In this document: positions 7,622-10,218 of the stretch, piece after piece
Numbering within the stretch: the stretch's first letter is position 1
Layout of the letters: the number at the start of each line of letters is the position of its first letter
Origin: Flammeovirgaceae bacterium UBA2371
Lineage (GTDB): Bacteria > Bacteroidota > Bacteroidia > Cytophagales > Cyclobacteriaceae
Direction: 5' to 3'
DNA: 10,218 bases
Assembly (NCBI GenBank): GCA_002345965.1
Contig: DDTF01000005.1
Coordinates: forward strand, 1 to 10,218
Notes under the pieces: model-generated
Told to the model about the DNA's origin: nothing
Database searches by the model: none
Seen by the model: only the letters and a program-made list of their open reading frames with translations
Program-made: the position numbers and the translations under genes

Positions 7622-8947
7622 TTAGCTCAAGGAGATCCCCTTGATTTTGCGATAGAGTGATATTGCATGCCGATCAGTCATACCTGAAACAAAATCGATG
7701 ATGTTTCTGAGCATGTTGTAATGCGACTCCGGTGCACTTTCTATCCCTGTTTTTGTCTCAATGGGTAATAAGCGGTATAAATTTTCGTATTTCTTCGGCA
7801 AGCTGCGCTCAAGTCTGAATTTGCCCGCAAGGCTGAACTCTTCCAGTAGCCCTGGCAGCACTTCGAAACCCGCTGACTCTATTTCCACCACATGTCTGGC
7901 CCGATATATTTTATCAATGGAGATTTTTGTGATTTCGCTGAGGGCCCCGGAAGAAGGGCAATGGTCTGCCAAAGCCAGATCAAATTTGTTTTCAAGAATA
8001 CCAGATTCGTTTTCAAGAAATACCGTGGCACATTCATCAATCAGCCTGCCGATTGCCAAAGCACGCAGTACACCTATCTTTTCATCCTGACTGGGAATTT
8101 GCTCCAACTTATTGGCATCAAAACTCTCCTTTAAAATACCGGCCAATAATTCAACGGTATCCTTAAAGCTCACCAGGCCAAGCCTGCAACCATCCTCAAG
8201 ATCTATTATGTTGTAGCAAATATCATCAGCTGCCTCCACCAAAAAGGCGAGTGGGTGTCGGCTCCAAACATTTTCACCAGCCGTATGCAGGTCAAGATGC
8301 GATGCTACTTCTCTGAACAACTCTTGTTCCGATTGAAAAAATCCGAATTTCTTCTGGCTTTTTCTCTTTTTATCCCTGCCTTCCATTTTGGATGGACATG
8401 GGTACTTTGTAAAAGCGCCAAGGGTGGCGTAGGTAAGCTGAAGTCCTTGATATTGGTTTTTGTTCAAAATGCGAAATCCTTGTGCATTGCCTTCGAACTG
8501 AATGAGGTCGGCCCACTGTGCTTCTGATACCAACGATTTGAAAGCTGTACCTGAAGGATGATGTATAAAGAAATCAGAAATTCCGTCTTCTCCCGAATGA
8601 CCAAAAGGGGGATTACCAAGATCGTGCGCCAGTGAAGCTGCAGCTACAATGGCACCAAAATCAAAAGCAGAATAATCCGAAAGTTCAGTATGACGTTGTA
8701 AAACAGTTTCACCTACCTTTTTACCCAAGGACCTTCCAACACTTGACACCTCTAGGCTGTGAGTAAGACGTGTATGCACAAAATCATGCTCCGGCAGAGG
8801 GTGAACCTGCGTTTTGTCCTGCAGTCTGCGAAAGGGATGAGAGAAAATAATGCGGTCGTAGTCCTGCTCAAAAGCACTGCGAAATACTCCAGTACTAGAT
8901 TTCTTTGAACCAACCCTTTGAGAAGACAATAAAGAGGACCACCGCAT
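7622..8947 (-). CDS. dgt: Deoxyguanosinetriphosphate triphosphohydrolase (HD-domain dNTPase)
   Basis: Dgt hydrolyses dGTP, and in many homologues other dNTPs, to the deoxynucleoside and triphosphate, so it tunes the dNTP pool in the cytosol. From the chosen start the protein has 441 residues. Typical stretches are RIIFSHPFRRLQDKTQVHPL (32-51), HTRLTHSLEVSSVGRSLG (58-75), SLAHDLGNPPFGHSGE (105-120) and HPLAFLVEAADDICYNIIDLE (231-251). H63, H108, D109 and an aspartate of the ADD pair (D241 or D242) are the expected metal ligands of the HD fold. The length fits the shorter bacterial dGTPase group; E. coli Dgt has 505. The frame stays open upstream to an ATG at 9088, but those 47 codons overlap the peptidase gene by 119 bases and look unlike the family. 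The start at 8947 (MRWSSLLSSQRVG) gives a typical N-terminus 22 bases after the upstream stop. No phage-defence partner is nearby. Confidence 0.94.
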   Translation of the reverse strand: MRWSSLLSSQRVGSKKSSTGVFRSAFEQDYDRIIFSHPFRRLQDKTQVHPLPEHDFVHTRLTHSLEVSSVGRSLGKKVGETVLQRHTELSDYSAFDFGAIVAAASLAHDLGNPPFGHSGEDGISDFFIHHPSGTAFKSLVSEAQWADLIQFEGNAQGFRILNKNQYQGLQLTYATLGAFTKYPCPSKMEGRDKKRKSQKKFGFFQSEQELFREVASHLDLHTAGENVWSRHPLAFLVEAADDICYNIIDLEDGCRLGLVSFKDTVELLAGILKESFDANKLEQIPSQDEKIGVLRALAIGRLIDECATVFLENESGILENKFDLALADHCPSSGALSEITKISIDKIYRARHVVEIESAGFEVLPGLLEEFSLAGKFRLERSLPKKYENLYRLLPIETKTGIESAPESHYNMLRNIIDFVSGMTDRHAISLYRKIKGISLS

Positions 8948-8969
8948 TTTATAATTTTTACAATAATAG

Positions 8970-9800
8970 TTAAGCAGCGCTATCTTTTGAAGTGGCAGAC
9001 GAATAATTGGCAGGATCTTGATTGAGCAGTGCGCAAAGTACAGCATATAAACCTGGCATCGCCAATTGAAGCTGCATAGGGCGCTCAAAGAAATTCTCTA
9101 CCGCTACAGCAAAAAACTCATGGGTATTTGCACATGCATAGGGTCTGAAAAATTTTACTTGTTCATAGTCTGCTGGCTCACAAACTGCCATGCCATATTC
9201 ATCCAGCCGATTTAATAAGACCTCGTTAAAAAACTGATACTCACTATTTCTGATTATATTCTCAAGACGGAGTGCATGTGCCATTTCATGCAAACCCAGA
9301 TTAACTCCATCCTGGTTGGAGTTGAGATACCCCATCACATAACTATGCCAGGAAAGCACAATGATGCCGAAGGCAGGATTTACCTCTCCTTTGTGAAACT
9401 TCTTGGTAATTGAAGAATAGTAGTCATTGGGATATATCAATATTTTTCGAAAATGAGAAAGGTATACTCCATCCAATCCAAATGTCAATTGGACTGCCGT
9501 TGCTGAAATCAGCACTTTCATCTCATCGGTAACTTCATCAAAATCCCTTGGGATAAAAATCTTAGAATAAATTATTTGACAAAGCTTGCGTTCAAACCTC
9601 GCTTTATCTGAAGCGGTAAGTGCATTGTAATAGGGAAAATAATCTACTAAAATTTTGCGATAGACTGGGGATATGGGAACAATTTTGCTGCGAAACGGCC
9701 CAGCTGATCTTAATACTACCCTGTATCCATCTTGAAGATCTCTTTTATATCTGATAACAGCTATTGTAATAAAGCCCGTAATCAGAAAAAAAGTAATCAT
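8970..9800 (-). CDS. MtfA-like zinc metallopeptidase (family M90) with N-terminal membrane anchor
   Basis: The 276-residue product begins with a hydrophobic segment (about 2-16, followed by RYKRD), probably a single membrane anchor that leaves the catalytic part in the cytosol. The zinc motif is HEMAH (171-175), with H171 and H175 as ligands and E172 as the catalytic base. THEFFAVAVENFF (226-238) matches the EFFAVxSExFF block of the family, and E228 is the likely third ligand. FDEVTDEMKVLISATAVQLTFG (87-108) and ILIYPNDY (120-127) are further family blocks. In E. coli, MtfA binds the glucose repressor Mlc and has aminopeptidase activity, but neither Mlc nor a phosphotransferase gene is visible here, so that role should not be carried over. 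The start is four bases after the glyS stop and the stop is 22 bases before dgt, which suggests one transcript. The soluble E. coli protein lacks such an anchor, as far as I recall. Confidence 0.88.
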   Translation of the reverse strand: MITFFLITGFITIAVIRYKRDLQDGYRVVLRSAGPFRSKIVPISPVYRKILVDYFPYYNALTASDKARFERKLCQIIYSKIFIPRDFDEVTDEMKVLISATAVQLTFGLDGVYLSHFRKILIYPNDYYSSITKKFHKGEVNPAFGIIVLSWHSYVMGYLNSNQDGVNLGLHEMAHALRLENIIRNSEYQFFNEVLLNRLDEYGMAVCEPADYEQVKFFRPYACANTHEFFAVAVENFFERPMQLQLAMPGLYAVLCALLNQDPANYSSATSKDSAA

Positions 9801-9804
9801 GCGT

Positions 9805-10218
9805 TTATTCCAGTTTTCTTAATAAACCATTGAGTGAACAAGATACAGATAATTCCTCTTTCAAAGCGCTGATATTTATTCGCTCCTGTAGCATGGTGTC
9901 TCTATTCCTCAATGTAACTGTATTATCCTGCAGGGTCTGATGATCTACCGTGACACAATAGGGAGTCCCCACCGCATCCATTCTCCTGTAGCGCTTTCCA
10001 ATGGTATCCTTGTCTTCGTAATAGCATGTGAAATCCAATTTGAGCTCATTCATAATCTCCAAGGACTTTTCGGGAAGACCATCTTTTTTAATCAGGGGTA
10101 GTATAGCCACTTTGTGTGGTGCCAATGCAGGGGGAATCTTCAACACAGTTCGCTCGCTTCCATCTTCCAATTTTTCTTCGGTGTATGAATTGGAGAGCAC
10201 GGCTAAAAACATCCGATC
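9805..10218 (-). CDS. glyS: Glycyl-tRNA synthetase (alpha2 type), C-terminal 137 residues
   Basis: The frame is open to the window edge, so only the end of the gene is present. The first two visible residues, D and R, just before MFLAVLSNSYTEE, are inferred to be the end of class II motif 3, whose arginine contacts ATP. The rest is the anticodon-binding domain, with LKIPPALAPHKVAILPLIKK, GLPEKSLEI, DTIGKRYRRMDAVGTPYCV and LQDNTVTLRNRDTMLQERI all close to the homodimeric bacterial and eukaryote-like GlyRS. It is not the alpha2beta2 type found in E. coli. The enzyme attaches glycine to tRNA-Gly in the cytosol. ATG at 10212 is an internal methionine, not the start. The stop is four bases before the peptidase gene, so the two are probably co-transcribed. 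Confidence 0.96.
   Translation of the reverse strand, partial: DRMFLAVLSNSYTEEKLEDGSERTVLKIPPALAPHKVAILPLIKKDGLPEKSLEIMNELKLDFTCYYEDKDTIGKRYRRMDAVGTPYCVTVDHQTLQDNTVTLRNRDTMLQERINISALKEELSVSCSLNGLLRKLE

Noticed and set aside
7622..8947. dGTPase as part of a phage-defence system
   Set aside because: Some dGTPases act in defence, but this one sits among housekeeping genes with no nuclease, sensor or mobile element nearby, and its motifs fit the ordinary Dgt group.
8948..9088. N-terminal extension of dgt to an ATG at 9088 (47 extra codons)
   Set aside because: It overlaps the MtfA-like gene by 119 bases, its residues do not resemble a dGTPase N-terminus, and the ATG at 8947 gives the typical family start with a 22-base gap.
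10207..10212. ATG at 10212 as the start of a small 135-residue gene
   Set aside because: The frame continues in phase to the window edge with D and R, which match the end of class II motif 3, so this is an internal methionine of GlyRS.

Overview
The window is an ordinary stretch of chromosome from a member of the Bacteroidota, most likely Cytophagales or a relative. This rests on by-eye recognition of protein families. The LspA has two inserts and a hydrophilic tail, the isoleucyl-tRNA synthetase is the long eukaryote-like type, the MutS-like protein starts with two membrane segments, the GlyRS is the alpha2 type, ribosome binding sites are weak and A-rich, and one intergenic site matches the Bacteroidota TAnnTTTG promoter element. 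Base composition looks moderately AT-rich throughout, with no obvious island. No tRNA, rRNA, CRISPR array, insertion sequence or long repeat was seen, and no gap between genes exceeds about 120 bases.

All eight genes lie on the minus strand, so transcription runs from high to low coordinates. They form two tightly packed blocks. The upstream block (10218 to 7622) is glyS (3' part only), a membrane-anchored MtfA-like zinc peptidase, and a dGTP triphosphohydrolase of the HD family. A 117-base gap (7505-7621) follows, holding a weak hairpin with a short T-run and a candidate promoter. The downstream block (7503 to 1) is an 805-residue RND/MMPL-type membrane exporter, ileS, lspA, a free methionine-(R)-sulfoxide reductase, and the first 114 codons of a membrane-anchored MutS-family protein that runs off the window.

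The genes are mostly housekeeping: tRNA charging (glyS, ileS), dNTP pool control (dgt), lipoprotein signal peptide removal (lspA), oxidative repair of free methionine, and export across the inner membrane. ileS and lspA overlap by four bases (ATGA), and lspA and the reductase are two bases apart, so translational coupling is likely. I found no convincing undescribed multi-gene system. The points most worth a second look are the swapped HIGH signature (GIHH) of the isoleucyl-tRNA synthetase, the unequal proton-relay motifs in the two halves of the RND protein, the enlarged LspA, and the membrane-anchored MutS-like protein.
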